Below, piece after piece: positions 1 through 13,400 of a stretch of 64,000 nucleotides of DNA. The stretch covers positions 37,534,559 to 37,598,558 of the forward strand of contig OZ035998.1 in NCBI GenBank assembly GCA_964035015.1, read 5' to 3'. Both the position numbers and the translations under genes were made by a program. Below the pieces are notes generated by a model that worked only from the letters and a program-made list of their open reading frames with translations, searched no databases and was not told the DNA's origin. Source of the DNA: Corallium rubrum. Lineage: Eukaryota > Cnidaria > Anthozoa > Scleralcyonacea > Coralliidae. Position 1 is the stretch's first letter; each line of letters opens with the position of its first letter.

Positions 1-145
1 GGGTCAGCAGGGGCAACTCCCCCCCCCCCCCACATTTGTTCCCAGAGTCACAGAATAAAGAACTAACTAGTCGTTTAATATCATAACTCTGACAATGAGT
101 TCTCATGTTGCATTCACGCTTTATCCCATTAGAGTAATTATTTTG

Positions 146-374
146 CAGTCATTTGCTACTCACTTTTCACCAAAATGTTCGGAAGTTCGTTGGGAGGTTC
201 AAAGCTCGTTTTAAACGAAGTCATGCATTTGATTGCATGACTTCTTGCTTTCTTAGTTCCTAGTAGTTGGCAATCAATTACTTAGTTCAAAACAAACTTT
301 GAACTTCCCAATGAACTTCGTAATGAACTTCTGAACATTTTGGTGAAAAGTGACAAGTGAGTTTCAAATGACTG
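146..374. repeat. Inverted-repeat (MITE-like) element in an SHMT2 intron
   Basis: The two ends are reverse complements. The left end carries CAGTCATTTG and, a little further in, ACTTTTCACCAAAATGTTC. The right end carries the complement, finishing CAAATGACTG. The arms are about 60 bp and no coding capacity is visible. It lies in the SHMT2 intron that runs to the left edge. The remainder of 1-1285 shows no exon that I recognise; 480-600 holds C-rich repeat sequence of the kind found elsewhere in the window. Confidence 0.6.
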
Positions 375-1285
375 TAATTGTCTTTATAAATATGTAATAC
401 AGTAGTTTTAGAGATAATCTTTTGTAAAAATGAGAGAATGTGTCTTAAAAAATATGTTTTAAAATGTTCAAAATTTTGCTTGTCAGATCACGGGAAATGC
501 CATTTCAGGGACTCAACGACCCCCCTAGAAATTGGCCAGTCTTACTGCCCCCCTGACTAAAAAATCTTGCTAGCTACAGCCCTGGGAAAAAGTTTATGTA
601 AATCAGGACAGATCTGTATCGACTGTATGCGATTTACAGCTACTGATTAAATATTGATTTCTTTTGAATTTTCTCATAAAATTTTAATGAATTTGCTACG
701 ATCAACTATAAAAATAAAAGACATTCTTGGTAACTCTACACCACTGTAACTATTTTTATTATCCAATCACAAGTCAGAGCAATTCCTCCATTTAGCCACA
801 CGTCCCTGCCCTGTTCGCAAATATAGAAATAATTTCCAGTGCTCCATACTGCATTCCATAATTTTGCCCCACCACATATTCCCCCCAATATTTTTGATGA
901 GAAAAGCTATCCGCCAAATGATTCACATGCCTTCCAAAATTGATTTCGTACCCAGACCTTTAAACACGCGGTTTTCAAGACGGTGGGTGCTGTTCACAAT
1001 GAACTATTTGACCATTTCCTACCCCCGTTTTCCCAGAGGGCTATTTTCCTAAAACAAATTTCTCATTTTACACCAAATCACCCGCCAAAAGTACCTTGGC
1101 GGGAGTTTCCTGGCCTCTCTCCGCCAGTGCTTAGATGAGAGCCAGTAAGAGCTCATGAATCAGACTTTCAAGAAACCAGATATATGTAAATTATTGCTGA
1201 ATAGGCCCCCATGGCGAAAAGGTAATACGTGTATTAAATAGAAATCATATTTTGATATTCAGTATTAAATTCACTCCATGATCAC

Positions 1286-1571
1286 CTCTGAAGCAATTAG
1301 TTCCAGACCGTTTCTTTGTCTCTCTTTCTCCTCACGAATAAGAGCGTACATTTCAGGATCGTCTTTCTCCAAAGATTCATTGCCATTCCAACTGTGACTG
1401 GATCGCAAATATGGGGTTGACGATTGAAAACACCGACAACGAACACTTGTAAAAATACGCTTCAACGAATGCTGCAGTATTAAAAAATATTAAAAAGTTA
1501 GTGAGTGGATAGAAGCTAGCAATAATCTAATTTTTTTATTCACTTACCGCAGTGACACGTCTACCAGACAT
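1286..1571 (-). CDS. SHMT2: Serine hydroxymethyltransferase, mitochondrial (5' two exons, partial)
   Basis: SHMT uses PLP and tetrahydrofolate to convert serine to glycine in the mitochondrial matrix. Two exons are visible on the minus strand. Exon 1 (1571-1548) is MSGRRVTA followed by a GTAAGT donor. Exon 2 (1471-1286) has a CTGCAG acceptor and a GTGATC donor. Both junctions are phase 0, giving 70 residues. The first roughly 35 residues are rich in Arg and Ser and lack acidic residues, as in a matrix-targeting presequence. The SHMT core then begins at the family N-terminus: an ESLEKDDPEMY-like stretch, then REEKERQ and GLELIASE, which precede the PLP-domain residues. The next exon lies beyond the left edge. 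A longer frame starting at a TTG inside exon 2 is not the true start, because an ATG exon with a good donor lies upstream. Family assignment is firm; the mitochondrial isoform is inferred from the presequence. Confidence 0.88.
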
Positions 1572-1830
1572 AACGAGATAATTATTTTACGACAACATGA
1601 ATACCTGTCAGACGTGCTTTGTTTCATGTTGTCGTACCCAGTCTCAGAACTTTGCACCCCGTTCTGCCCGCGCCCACGATCCTTTCGCCTTAAACCATTG
1701 AACTCTAAATAAACTGGAACGCTAACTCCATAAGAAAGGCCCTATGATTGGGTGAAGTCAAACTTCCGGCCGCTGGGGGTCGCCATTGCACGTACAATGA
1801 AAAACTGAAAACTCGCTTCAAAAAACAACC
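1572..1830 (-). promoter_or_regulatory. Probable SHMT2 promoter region
   Basis: This is the sequence directly upstream of the SHMT2 ATG. Around 1740-1790 it contains ACTTCCGG (an ETS-type site) and, on the minus strand, CAATGGCGAC (YY1-like), within a locally GC-richer stretch. No TATA box is visible. Assignment rests on position and motifs only, and the start site is not defined. Confidence 0.4.
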
Positions 1831-2644
1831 ATTTTTTAGGCCTAAAGTTTTTTTATAGATGATAACGAAGAAGCTAGTACGTATTGGCTTATTGGCCTTG
1901 TACCTGAACAATTTCTACACACGAAAATGGATGGAATGAGGAAATATCTGCCGAACAAAAGCAAAATTCGAGTCCGAAACTCGTACGGAAAATGCAGGTT
2001 TCTCTTATTTTTCTCTGTTATCTCAAACGTTTGAAGGTTGTCTTGCCAAGAATTAGTAATAAGATCATGCTAAATTATAGCTTTAACTCAAGTTTTAGTT
2101 GTGGAAATGCTAAATCTGACATTTTTCGATACGAAGAGTAATTCCAGAGCTGTAATAACACACGGTAAAGTGCATTTTGTTGTTTTTTTCCTACTGAAAA
2201 TTTAAAAATTTAAGACCCAACTGTTTTTATAAACAACCTCTTCATTTTAAACCTGGGTTTCATATGTATTTTCTTTATATTTGTCCAAACCAATGGCAAT
2301 TTTGGTTGCGTATTGTTGACTTTCATTTGAGAGCTTATATTTTTACTGTTTTCCTTGTTTTTACTCGTCATGTCAGTGTTCACCTACTCTACGGTATATT
2401 GGAATTTGATTTAAGCCTAAAAGTGGTTAACAAGTTCAGTTTTTGTTTGATTTCAAGCTGTTTTTGCAACCCAGTTCACCAAATTCAGCTTCATTTTCTC
2501 TCGGCTATAAAGTAAAAGGGACTGGGGTTGACGTGCATGGCGGCCCCCATGTTGGCTTCATGATACGCCATCGAGTTATCGTTCCAGTTTACTTAGAGTT
2601 CAATGCCTTAAACCAATAAAATATCGCGATTTATGCACCCGATC

Positions 2645-2833
2645 AATCTCGTTCCCAGAGCCCACGTTCCCCACCCGGGAAACGAGAGACTCTGGGATAA
2701 TCCGTTTCACATCGATATTTCAGTGGCTGATGAACACAGTGAACTCTATATAACTGGCGTGAACGGATTATCCCAGAGCCTCTCGTTTCCCGCCCGCGGG
2801 GTAAGGAGAACGTGGGCTCTGGGAACGAGATTG
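2645..2833. repeat. Short hairpin element of the CCCAGAGCC family
   Basis: The two ends are nearly perfect reverse complements: AATCTCGTTCCCAGAGCCCA on the left and the complement ending GGGCTCTGGGAACGAGATT on the right. Inner segments also pair (GACTCTGGGATAATCCGTT with its complement). The whole piece folds into one hairpin of about 189 nt. Related ends occur at 10991 and 11811. Confidence 0.75.
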
Positions 2834-3560
2834 GCACCGCACCCGATCCGCACGTTGTATCTAATAAACTACTAGACATTATATACACATTGTATCCAGT
2901 AAGTTACTGGAAATTGTTTAATAAAGAAGTTATTAATGAAACCCTTCCCCCCCCCCCCCCCCCGAACCCTAACCCTCAAAAATGTGCATTTCCCGGGGGT
3001 AACCCTACCTTTTCACTTTAATTTGCACTATCTAAGAGTTTAAGACCCCGTTTACACGATGCTGGTACAATTTCAAAACGGAACAAAATCATGCCGGTAT
3101 GACGGATTGACCGCGGCTATTCTCTTCCAATGAGAATTGAGAAGACTGTGAATATTGGTGACCCGAATACTGTGGTCGTATATATCGTGATACACGATAT
3201 CGTTCCCCGTGCTGAATAAAATCGTCTGGCGTTAACCAGAATAAAATACTAAAGACTCGTCTTTAGGCTTGAATCCACGGAACAATCAGAAAACCCATCA
3301 CCAAAATTTCATTCTGTGTTTATGAAAAAAATTATTTTGAACCACTCAACCCTTTTAACCCTAAAGGCTGCATGGATGGATCAATGACGAGTAAAATGGT
3401 CTGGCGTTAGCCAGAGTAAAAGATCAAAAGGAAATTCAGGCTTGAAAAGGTTAAGTTCAATCATTCCAAGAACGCAAAACAAATAGTTTGCTTTTCGTGG
3501 ATTTGATTGTGAAGCTGAACAGACCATTTTGCCCATCTGACAATATTTTCTCCGACTAAA

Positions 3561-3713
3561 AGGCTGGATTTCCACTTGGCGAAAAATGTCGCGCGAAGAA
3601 ACATTTTCTTTTGTCTCGTAAGCTCTCAGGTGGAGCTAATCAGACTAATCAGCCAAGAAAAAAGCAAAATGTCGCTTCGCTCGAAAAATATCGCCTAGTG
3701 GAGAACAGCCTTA
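3561..3713. repeat. Hairpin element related to 40070-40218
   Basis: The ends AAGGCTGGATTTCCAC and GTGGAGAACAGCCTT are imperfect reverse complements, with inner GTCGCGCGAAG-type sequence mirrored as CTTCGCTCG. A closely related copy lies at 40070-40218. It is therefore a dispersed non-coding family of about 150 bp. Confidence 0.6.
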
Positions 3714-4424
3714 AATCTTGTCAAACTCCGTACCATCTGATTTTTGCTTTGTCCATCGGAGTATATATTACTTCTCAAACTCATTAATAATTCCGGCTAT
3801 TGCCTCGTTTTTCAACACACTTCTCGGTGTTTTCAAATCAGATAATAAACGGCTTCTCGTGTGCGATATATTACATCTAAAATCATTAATAATTCATGAG
3901 ATAATCAACCAATTACAATAGTTCATTCAATCAACCTGATTGAAGTTGGATACTCCAGTAAAATCGGTGTCGTCTGGCGTTGGAGTAAAATATTAAAGAA
4001 GAATTCAGGGCTCAGACGGTTAGAAAGGTGCGTATAGTCAAGACAACTGCCACACAAGTTGATTTACTTTTTAATAAAACCTATTGTAATATAGCTGTCC
4101 GGCATTTTTCAAAGCTAGAAGGCAAAGAAAGTTAATAGCAAGACTTGGAACTACCCCACTAAAATCACAATCCTTGTTAGTTATTTGTTAGAGAAGCTAT
4201 ACGAATTCAGAAAGAAAGTCCAAGTTTCAGATATATTTGGGAAAGTATTGAAATCACTCTCGTCAAGGTTTGGTCTACATGTATATTCGCGTTGCATCGC
4301 AAGTAGGATCATATTGTCCACGTGTTAGTACCAGTCCAACCAAAATATTGTCTTTAAAGCAGCAGCAATAGATGTGCAAGATTTCTGGTAATTTCTGAGT
4401 TCATAAACTCGCACTTTTAGACGC

Positions 4425-7400
4425 TTACATCATTCCTCCCATTCCTCCCATACCACCCATTCCTCCCATTCCACCCATTCCACCAGGCATTGCCATTTCT
4501 TTCTCATCCTTGGGTGCTTCGACTATAGTTACTTCAGCAGTCGTAAGCAACGAGGCCACACCAGCAGCATCAGTAATGGCAGTTCGAACGACTTTGGTGG
4601 GATCAATGATACCAGCTTGCATCATATCTACGTACTCGTCATTTGCCGCATCATAGCCCATGTTATGGTCGAGTGAAAGAATCTGAAAATGCAAACAAAG
4701 TGAGGAAAAAATTATTCAATGTCACAGGAAATTCGTCCACCCCCCCCCCCCCCCTGGATAGGCCATTGCCTATGACCAGCAGTCCAACATTTCCCGCCAT
4801 CTTACGTAGTGGAACATATGACGCATTGCGGCCTTAGAACTCGTTTCCAATCCTAAGTTGACTAGCATAAGCAATCTTGACGTCAGCACGGTCAGATTAT
4901 CCGGGGGAGGTAATATTAAGTACTCTGTGCCGGGGGAGTCAGAAAAGCCGTAAAGCAAACAACAGATGCCGGTTCGTTTAGTTTTTGGCTGTTTAACAAC
5001 AAATACAGTCCAAAGATGGCAAGTACACAACACGAAATATTGTTAAGGCATTAAGATTACTATAAAAGGTGCAATTTAAGACATGGAATTTAATTCTTCG
5101 CAGACTTTATAGTCTGTTTTTCTGTTTATATAATCGTGAAGTTTCTTCGTTGTCGGCACTGAAGAAAAACAACGAAATTTAAAGGTTTTACAGCTTAGTA
5201 ATAGAAACAAATACAAGAAATTAGCGTCTTAATTAAACCTTAGAGTACTTCTTGTGTCAATACATTCGTTTCAATTTTCTTAAAATAACTTTTTCTGTCT
5301 GTTTTCAATCTACGAAAGCTTATGAACTTTGGTGGCGGCCATCTTGGGTAGTGGTCACGTCATCATACAGCTGGCACGCAAAATCCGGCCTCATGCCCCA
5401 TCCAGTTTACATAGAGATCAGTGACTAAAATTCACTCCCGTGTTGCATGGTCAGTATAACGAGTCAGGAATAGTATGACAAAAGTAAAGTTATTTATGAA
5501 TGTCGAAAAATTAAATTCACGCTATTTTGAGAAAGTAGTGAAAACTCGAAAGTTAAAAACTCTGCAACTTTGGACCCCCATCGAGGCATCGACACTACAA
5601 AAATACGCTTCCACGCACTTACATGCAGTAAACATCACGATAGCCGACATACCTTTTCAACAACCAAGGTTGATTCTACACCAGCATTTTCAGCAATAGT
5701 TTGGCACGGCATACGTATAGATCGTCTAACAATTTCAACGCCAATCTTCTGGTCTTCATTTGTAGTATCTACGCCATCCAATTGCTTGATACATCTTAAG
5801 AGTGCCACTCCGCCACCGGGAACTATACCTTCTTCGACAGCGGCACGAGTCGCATTCAATGCATCCGTCACTCGGTCTTTTTTCTCATTCACTTCAACTT
5901 CACTGGAACCGCCAACCTACAGGTATTGACAAAAAAGAAAACTTCTAGTCGAAAGAAATAACGAACATCGGATTCCTCATATTGTGTCATCACGTAAACA
6001 ATTATATAGAATAATTCGCAGTGAATTTCTTGTATTACTACAAATAGCAAGTGACCACACAAAATACGTAATCAATACGGCCATATTTTCCTAGTAAGTG
6101 GCCGTTTACATGAATCCGGATTGAGTTTCGGATTGAGTTTCAATCCGGATTGAACTCGTTCCGCTTCTGATCAAACCCCTTTATCTGTTTACATGAATCC
6201 GGATTGAGTTCAATCCGGTTCTCATTCCGGATTAAATCTCATTCCGGATTGAAATTTCGTTCCGGAATCATGTAAACGCGGTGCGAGTTTCATTCCGGAA
6301 TGAAAAACGTGACAGAGAGGACTAGAACAAACAATGCACGCGTGTTTTCTAATATTTACGGATTTCAGATTTCAGACGGATTTCAATCCAGAAACCCAAT
6401 TCCCATGTAAACACGGATTGACTTCGCTTTTCAATCCGGATTGAAACTCAATCCGGATTCATGTAAACGGCCCCTAAGTGTCGCGACATTGGTTTGAGCT
6501 CAGAAAACCGTTTGAAATAAGTTGTCCAAACTGTAGAGATAAAGTGACTCGTACACAGTTTTTGCTCTTCTGCACACAAGAAGCCAAAATAGCTAAGTTA
6601 TTTTACATATTCTTATTTCGGCCGTTCGCTTCGAAATACAGTGCCTCCTTATTGTGTGAAAACCTCCAATAAATTTAGAGACGTTGCATGCACGTGACGT
6701 TATCTCACGAGTAAACTGAACTTCACACACGGATCACACTTTCAATAAGCATAAAAAGTCTCCTAAATTCTGCGAATGGCCTGCATGACGACAAATGCGA
6801 TCTCTGTTTTTGAAGAGCAAAATCGTTGTATTTGAATAAGTTTTGGTCTGATGACGTCATGTCAGGTCGGTGCCAGATACTTTTAATTTGCGGGGATTTT
6901 AGTGGGATATTCCAAATACGTCTTTTCGTGAATGACTATTTCAGAAACGCGTTGACCACTTAGATAATGACTGATTTTAAGACTGGTTTTCAGATAGCCG
7001 TAAGTTGAGAATGTCACTGCGGGACCTGCGTCCGGTTGGCGAGTAGCTTGGCGGCGTTGTCGGCACGTGGCTTGAAAAAATGATGACATTATTATGGCGC
7101 CTCTTATCCATACTTCGAATCGATTGGCTAACACTGATGAAGTGATGTTATAGAGACGGCTGCTTCGACGGCATGTCGGCGTCAGATGTTTCCATAAAAA
7201 ATCTAAGGTCGGCGGCACCGCAGGAACGTTGAAAGTTGAACCAAATTCAACTTTTCTAGTGCCGCCGTCGATGTGACTGCGGCACCGCCCCAGCAAACCG
7301 GCGCAATCTGTTGCCATTAGAAATTCCTTGCCGCCGTTAGGTCGCAGGCTAACTCCAGCAGGACGCCGGCATGCCGGCGACTCTTGCGGCAACATGGAAA

Positions 7401-10400
7401 CCAGACTTAAATATTCTTTTATCTCATCGTAATCAGCCTTTTTCGCACCGTTTGTACTTCAGCAATTCAAAAGAATCTTTGCTATGCAGAGGACAAAAAA
7501 GCATCACTTAGATACACATAAAAGAATATGTGAAAGTAGCAAGCATTATAAAAGTGCGGACCTCGCCCAACCTAAAACATGTAAAAGAAGAACTTATCAA
7601 CTATTTTAGTGTTCTTTATGCAAAAACCGCTTCTATACAAACAGCTAAAAACTGTGGAGGATTAATGTGGCAAAACGGCGGTGGACAAATCCGCGAATTG
7701 CTTACTCTGTGACGCGAACAAGAAAATAAGTCAGCAACACTTTTGTACAATATGCAACCAGAACACGTAACAAAGGAAACAAGCCATTAATAAAATTTCA
7801 ATCTAGAATTTCAACACTCCCTCGCAACTTCATCCCGCAAACTAAAAATAAAAGCGATAGATCAAAAACAAAGCCTTATTCTAAATAAGTAAACTTGAAA
7901 AAAACCTTTAAAATAGCCACGCCATCTGACAGCTTAGCCAATCTTTCGTTCAATTTTTCTTTCTCATAATCGGATGTTGTTTCTTCTATTTCATCTCGGA
8001 TCTGTTGACATCTTGCGTCTATGTCGTCCTGATGTCCTTTGCCTTTCAAAATCAGACAGTCGTCCTTTGTAATGGATATCTCGCCAACTTCACCAAAATC
8101 TTGAAGTTTAATATCTTCCATTTTAGTGTCCAAAGCCTCGTCACCAAATACCTATACAAAAAGAAAGTCGAATCTATATATTTGTTATATAGCTAGAGTT
8201 TCACTGGATGCAACGATGACTGTCATTGGTTGGTTTGTGGTCACATGACCTTAGCTAAATTTCAATGTCTACCAAGCGGGCAATAATTGAGAACTTATTG
8301 CCTGCTCGGTCAATAAGTTTTCAATTGTTGCCCGTTAAAACTTTGAACCCTTCACGGCATCCTATAAACAAAAGCTTGTTTGGTACGAAAAAAAGAATAT
8401 TTATAGGGCTTCAAAGCATGTGTGAAGATTAACTGGAGAAATGTATTGCTGTTCTTTTGTTCATACTCATGTTTACTCATATTTGTTTGGTTGAAGTCAA
8501 ATTATGGAGCCAGGCGAAATGTTTTGGTAAGTCTTTCAGTTTGCCTTTTGTGTACTTTCCCTTGATAAACGTCGAACTTATTCAGTGAAACTCAAGCTAT
8601 ATAACAAAACACTTAATGTCTGATCCCTCGGGAAACAGTTAGTTTTGTTTTCCCTCGAGTCTCGATGTTTCCCTCGACTTCGTCTCGGGAAATATCAAGA
8701 CTCTCGGGAAAACAAAACTAACTGTTTCCCTCGGGAGCAGACATTAAGTGTATAATATATATCAAGGTGAAAAATCATCACCGGCAGACAGTATTACTAG
8801 AAGTCTTCAACATATATCTCAACTGATATGATAAGTTGTATACATGTAGTGCATGTGCATGCATGGTACGTTTTCGAGCTTAGTGTAATGTAACAGACGT
8901 TTGGTGAACGTTTGGTGGACCAAACGTCTGTTATATAACTCAACTGTTAATAAGTGCCATTAGGCCATATATAGCAGGTGGGACACAAAGGAGACAAGGG
9001 GAACGACTGTACACGTGTGTACACAAAGTTGGTTAAAGTTCGAATGAAACGAAAATTAGGTCGGTCTTGTTTGAAAAAATACTTAAAATGACAAAGTTGG
9101 ATCCTTCGCAGTTTTTCGTTTCCTAGCTTTGTTCTTAAGTATTTCAGTTTGTCTGATACGCAAATTAAACATCGGAGATGGTTACATATCTTTGCTATTA
9201 TCAAACAAAATCTCTTGAAATCTGAAAACGTCGATAATTTCATCATACCATTCCCCCCGTTGCAATGGCCATATCTTGAAGCATATTTTTTCGATTGTCA
9301 CCAAATCCAGGAGCTTTTACTGCAGCAATTTGCAATCCAATTTTTAACCTAAGACAGTTAAAAGATTTGAATAAATAACACGAGCATACTGTAGATCAAA
9401 ACTAGTGACTATATCTATGAAGCAACCAATTAGCAACGACGGCATGAAAACTGTTGATATTGATCAGTGTTCTCACTTTTTAAGGAAATTTCCTTAAAAT
9501 AGACCATCACTGTGGGGGGAGGGGTCAGTGTTAATAGTATATATTATACAATCTTTTCAAAAGTTCTTTGTGTCTCTCTTTGTTCTAATCCCCTCCCCCG
9601 ATGAGGACAGGACTATGCAAATAAGTTGTGAGAGCCCTGATATTGATAGTATATATAAGACCTCCTTTACACTGTGATGGTACGGTAATTCTTCCGTTCA
9701 AAAATCCCTACGTTTCTTTGTTGTGTTTACACTGCCCCGGAGTGGTTTGCCGCAGCGTAGTCACTACGCTAAGGACTCTGGATGCAAATCATTACGATAC
9801 GCTGAATAGGAGAACTATACGCGTTATTCGTTATAGTGTAAACAGATTTTGAACACTCATTTAATTCACAATAGGCGAGTTCAGGGTGTTGCAAAGGAAT
9901 TGGCGGGCTCCCCACAAAGTAAGCGATGGCAAACAGACTTGCTAGCAAGCCAACACTAACAGAATAACAGTCTTAAACATCCAGAAACTGTATCTATACT
10001 TTGTTTATCTTCAACAGTATGTTTACTTTGAGTGGAGCTTGCCAGTTTCTTTGAAAAATGTTGCGCGCGCAACACCTTGAAACTCGCCTATTGCATCATG
10101 AAAATTTGTTGAAACCGCGCATAGGGAACACTGGAAACTACTACGTAATACTGGGAAGTCAGTTTCCTACACTCAAGTTCTCTAAAGGGTTTTAGTCGTA
10201 AACAATTGTTTTGACACAAAATCTCAGTAGTCTTATCGTACAGGCTCACTACTCTTACTGTCTTATTGCGTGTTGTTGATTTCCGCTGGAATATGTTCCC
10301 AATATTACGTCACAACCACAGATTGGTTTTCAATCTCTTTTCGCGAGAGTTCCCCCCCCCCCCCCCCAGGAATAATTGGGTATTGACAGGGTGATAACAC

Positions 10401-13400
10401 CGTGAAAACACACTCAAAATTAACTATATGGTTTCGGTTTTTTATATCGCATAGATTCATTTAAAATAAAATAAAAATGTCATATAGGCACTTTACATCT
10501 TGATAAAACAAATGGCTATAATTAAAAATACAACAAAGAAAAGAGAAAATTTTCACCTATTGATAACTAAGGTACTCAGAGCTTCTCCTTCGATATCTTC
10601 AGCAATTATAATAAGAGGTTTACGAGAAGAGTTAGCTAGCTCTAGAGCTGGGACAATTTGCTGAATGGTGGAAATTTTCTTTTGGCATAACAGCATCAGA
10701 GCATCTTGATACTCAACTTTCTGCCCTGAAAAAATATAGAAAGGAGCAAAATATTTTAAAAAGTTGTACACAGTACACTGTTGTATAACTTGTCCACACA
10801 CAGGTGTCGTGATATTACACTGTCAATGTTGACAAAATGATGGAAGATGTGTGCTATACATTCAGATGAATTATCCCTTACAAGAAAAGGGCTATGGAGT
10901 ACTTAGACTTTATCAAAGTCCTTTTGAAACATTCTTGACCTTTCGACATTTTTGACCTTTCGGTTCCTCGTTGAAAAGGACTTTTCCCACCTGCAGCCAT
11001 TCTCGTCCCCAGAGCCTCTCCCGTGCTGGCGCGCGGGAAAGGCTCTGGGGGAACCCAAACCGGAACACCAAGATTCTTTGGTGTTCTTTCAAAAGCGCAT
11101 GCGTTTAAGTTCGCGGTTTGGGACTTGGACACGAGATCATCGACAGTTGTTTGGAATATAAATTTTCCTTTCGTTTTCGATTCTGGCGGTTCGGCTGCCT
11201 CGTATTAACTCGTTTGACTTCAGAACAGTTGTGATTGTGGTATATTCCGTTCGAAGAAGGTATTTGTCAAGTGTGGCTCATCCGTTTTAATACTCGGCGG
11301 GACAGAAGACATCAAAATTTTAATACGAGTTCGCTTCAGAGCTTGGCAATAGAGCCGCGTTGGAATTTCTTCGTATTTACGGGCTCTTTTAGTGAAGGTA
11401 GTTCTCTTTAATTTGTTGCACTGTTCGTTTATACTTGACTTGCATATTTCAATGAGATTCTTAACTGATGTATACCATGCACGAACAGCCTCCAGTGTGC
11501 GGTCGATCGTCTGCCTATCGGTTTCGATCTGTCTGTCGTCTGTGTTTGATTTAATTATATAAGGGGAAACAGGTGATTGCTTTGATAAACGTTCGTTTAA
11601 ATTGTTCGGATTAGAATTATGATTAGAATTGTGCTTCGTTGTCAGTTTTCGTGTTTCAAATACTGTTTATTTAATATTTATAAACAAGCTCCGTTATATA
11701 TAGGCCTTTGAATTTGAACAACCAATCAGATCGCGATGATATATGGATTCCCCCAGAGCCTTTTCCGCGCGCCAGCACGGGAGAGGCTCTGGGGACGAGA
11801 ATGACCTGCAGCGCGCCAAAATTCACCGGTGAATTTTTCGATCGGTGACGTAATTCGGATCCACAGTATCTAATATCCGTGATTTAACATTCTTTGGAAG
11901 TTGGAGTTAAACAGACTCTTGAAAACGTTTTAGTAGGGGTAGAACCACTTTCCATTGCATGTACGACAACCTGAAACACGTCGAAACAGGGCGATGTACA
12001 TTTTAGCGATTTCCCGCCTGAATATTTAATTAGATTCAAAAACCTGCAAGCGAAACAAGTCCGCCTCTTTCCTCCCGCCTTTCCGCTCACCCGCCTTTCC
12101 ACCCACCCGCAAAAACTAGCGCAAAGAGGCGGACTTGGAGCATATCTATGGAGTATTCTATAGGCACCTATAGGTTTCTATAGGGAATTGGCCCATTTTC
12201 TATACGAGACCTAAAGGAATACAATCCAACTGATAATCCATCTAGATATTTCTCTAGATATTGGCCTGTTTTCTAAGCAGACTTTTTTCGTTTGCAAAGT
12301 TATAATTAATTAAGACCAGGTAATATCTGTAGAACCAACCTTTTGCAGTGTTGATAAAGTATGGAGATATGTACCCTCTGTCAAACTTTAAACCTTCAAT
12401 AAGTTCCAACTCATCTTGAAGTGTTTTTCCATCCTACATAATGTGTACATCAAGAATTAGTAATTTAATACGAACTATTTTAAACTTAAAGTCTTCAGAT
12501 CATTAGTCAGATTGGTCTAGTTAACCACTGAACTACTGAGACTCAGATGGCTAAAAATACATACTGCATACAGTGGCGGCGCCACGGGGTGGACTGGGGT
12601 GGACCCCAGTTCTTTTCCAGATCAATTTCTTAATTTTTGCAAATCCGTGGAGAAAAAATTGGGGAAGGGGGGGGGGGGCGAAGTAGTATTGAGACTTTTT
12701 TAAGATTGTGGCTATAATATTATTTGTCAGTGGCACTCACGGCTGATAATCACTCCGGCGTTGGTAGGAGAACCGAGAACGGTCAGCAGTGCTATTGCAT
12801 TTCATACGCTCGGTCGCATCCCCTCCGCTGATACGAAGTACAGTAGTTAGGGATCGGGCGAAATTTTGTAATCGCCTCACTGAGATAATATGGAATTAAT
12901 ATATTCAAAGTCCTAAACGTGTTTTCTTTTGTGCATTTTTTATGACGTTTTATAACCTTCAGAATTCTGTAAAATCACCCCTCAAAGTGCAGGAAATGGC
13001 GTTTCAGGGACTCTAGATTCCAAAATTTTCCGGGGGAAGCATGCCCCCAGACCACCCTAGAGGTTTCTCGCGCCTTTGCCGCTCGGTTTGTCCACCCCAG
13101 TTGATCACCCTGGCGCCGCCACTGATTGCATAAACGTTGAAGTTTCATTCAAGTTGGTTCTGTCATACTATGTAGGACATCAATGTTTTTATTACCATTA
13201 GTTATTACAATTAACTTCTGCAATAATAACCGTATTCTTTAAAGCCTTACAAAAAATTCATAATATAAAACTATATACATATACTATAAACTTAAATCAA
13301 TAATTGGTCTATAGTTGGTTACAACATCGTACAATCTCAAGAAGAAGTTTCTAACCAAGCAGGCAATTTTTTTGACAAAGGCACTACATTGTACAAAATA

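Larger units (their letters stand above)
1831..4424. other. Intergenic region between SHMT2 (5' end) and HSPD1 (3' end)
   Basis: No gene is recognised here. Open frames are short and match no family I know. The stretch holds two clear inverted-repeat elements (2645-2833 and 3561-3713), a C15-type homopolymer near 2947, and fragments of the dispersed sequence containing CGTCTGGCGTTA near 3225, 3400 and 3970. The 3' untranslated region of HSPD1 must lie just below 4425; only a weak ATTAAA (minus strand, about 4069-4074) is seen as a possible polyadenylation signal. Confidence 0.5.

Noticed and set aside
1271..1465. SHMT start at a TTG codon
   Set aside because: A splice acceptor precedes it, and an upstream ATG exon (1571-1548) joins in frame.
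2727..2760. Further hammerhead candidates at CTGATGA or CTGACGA matches (2727, 7131, 24113, 28793, 47970, 63345)
   Set aside because: No GAAA box at a workable distance and no pairing stems; chance matches.
6883..7395. 170-codon open frame on the minus strand
   Set aside because: It lies inside an HSPD1 intron in a GC-rich mirrored repeat and resembles no family.
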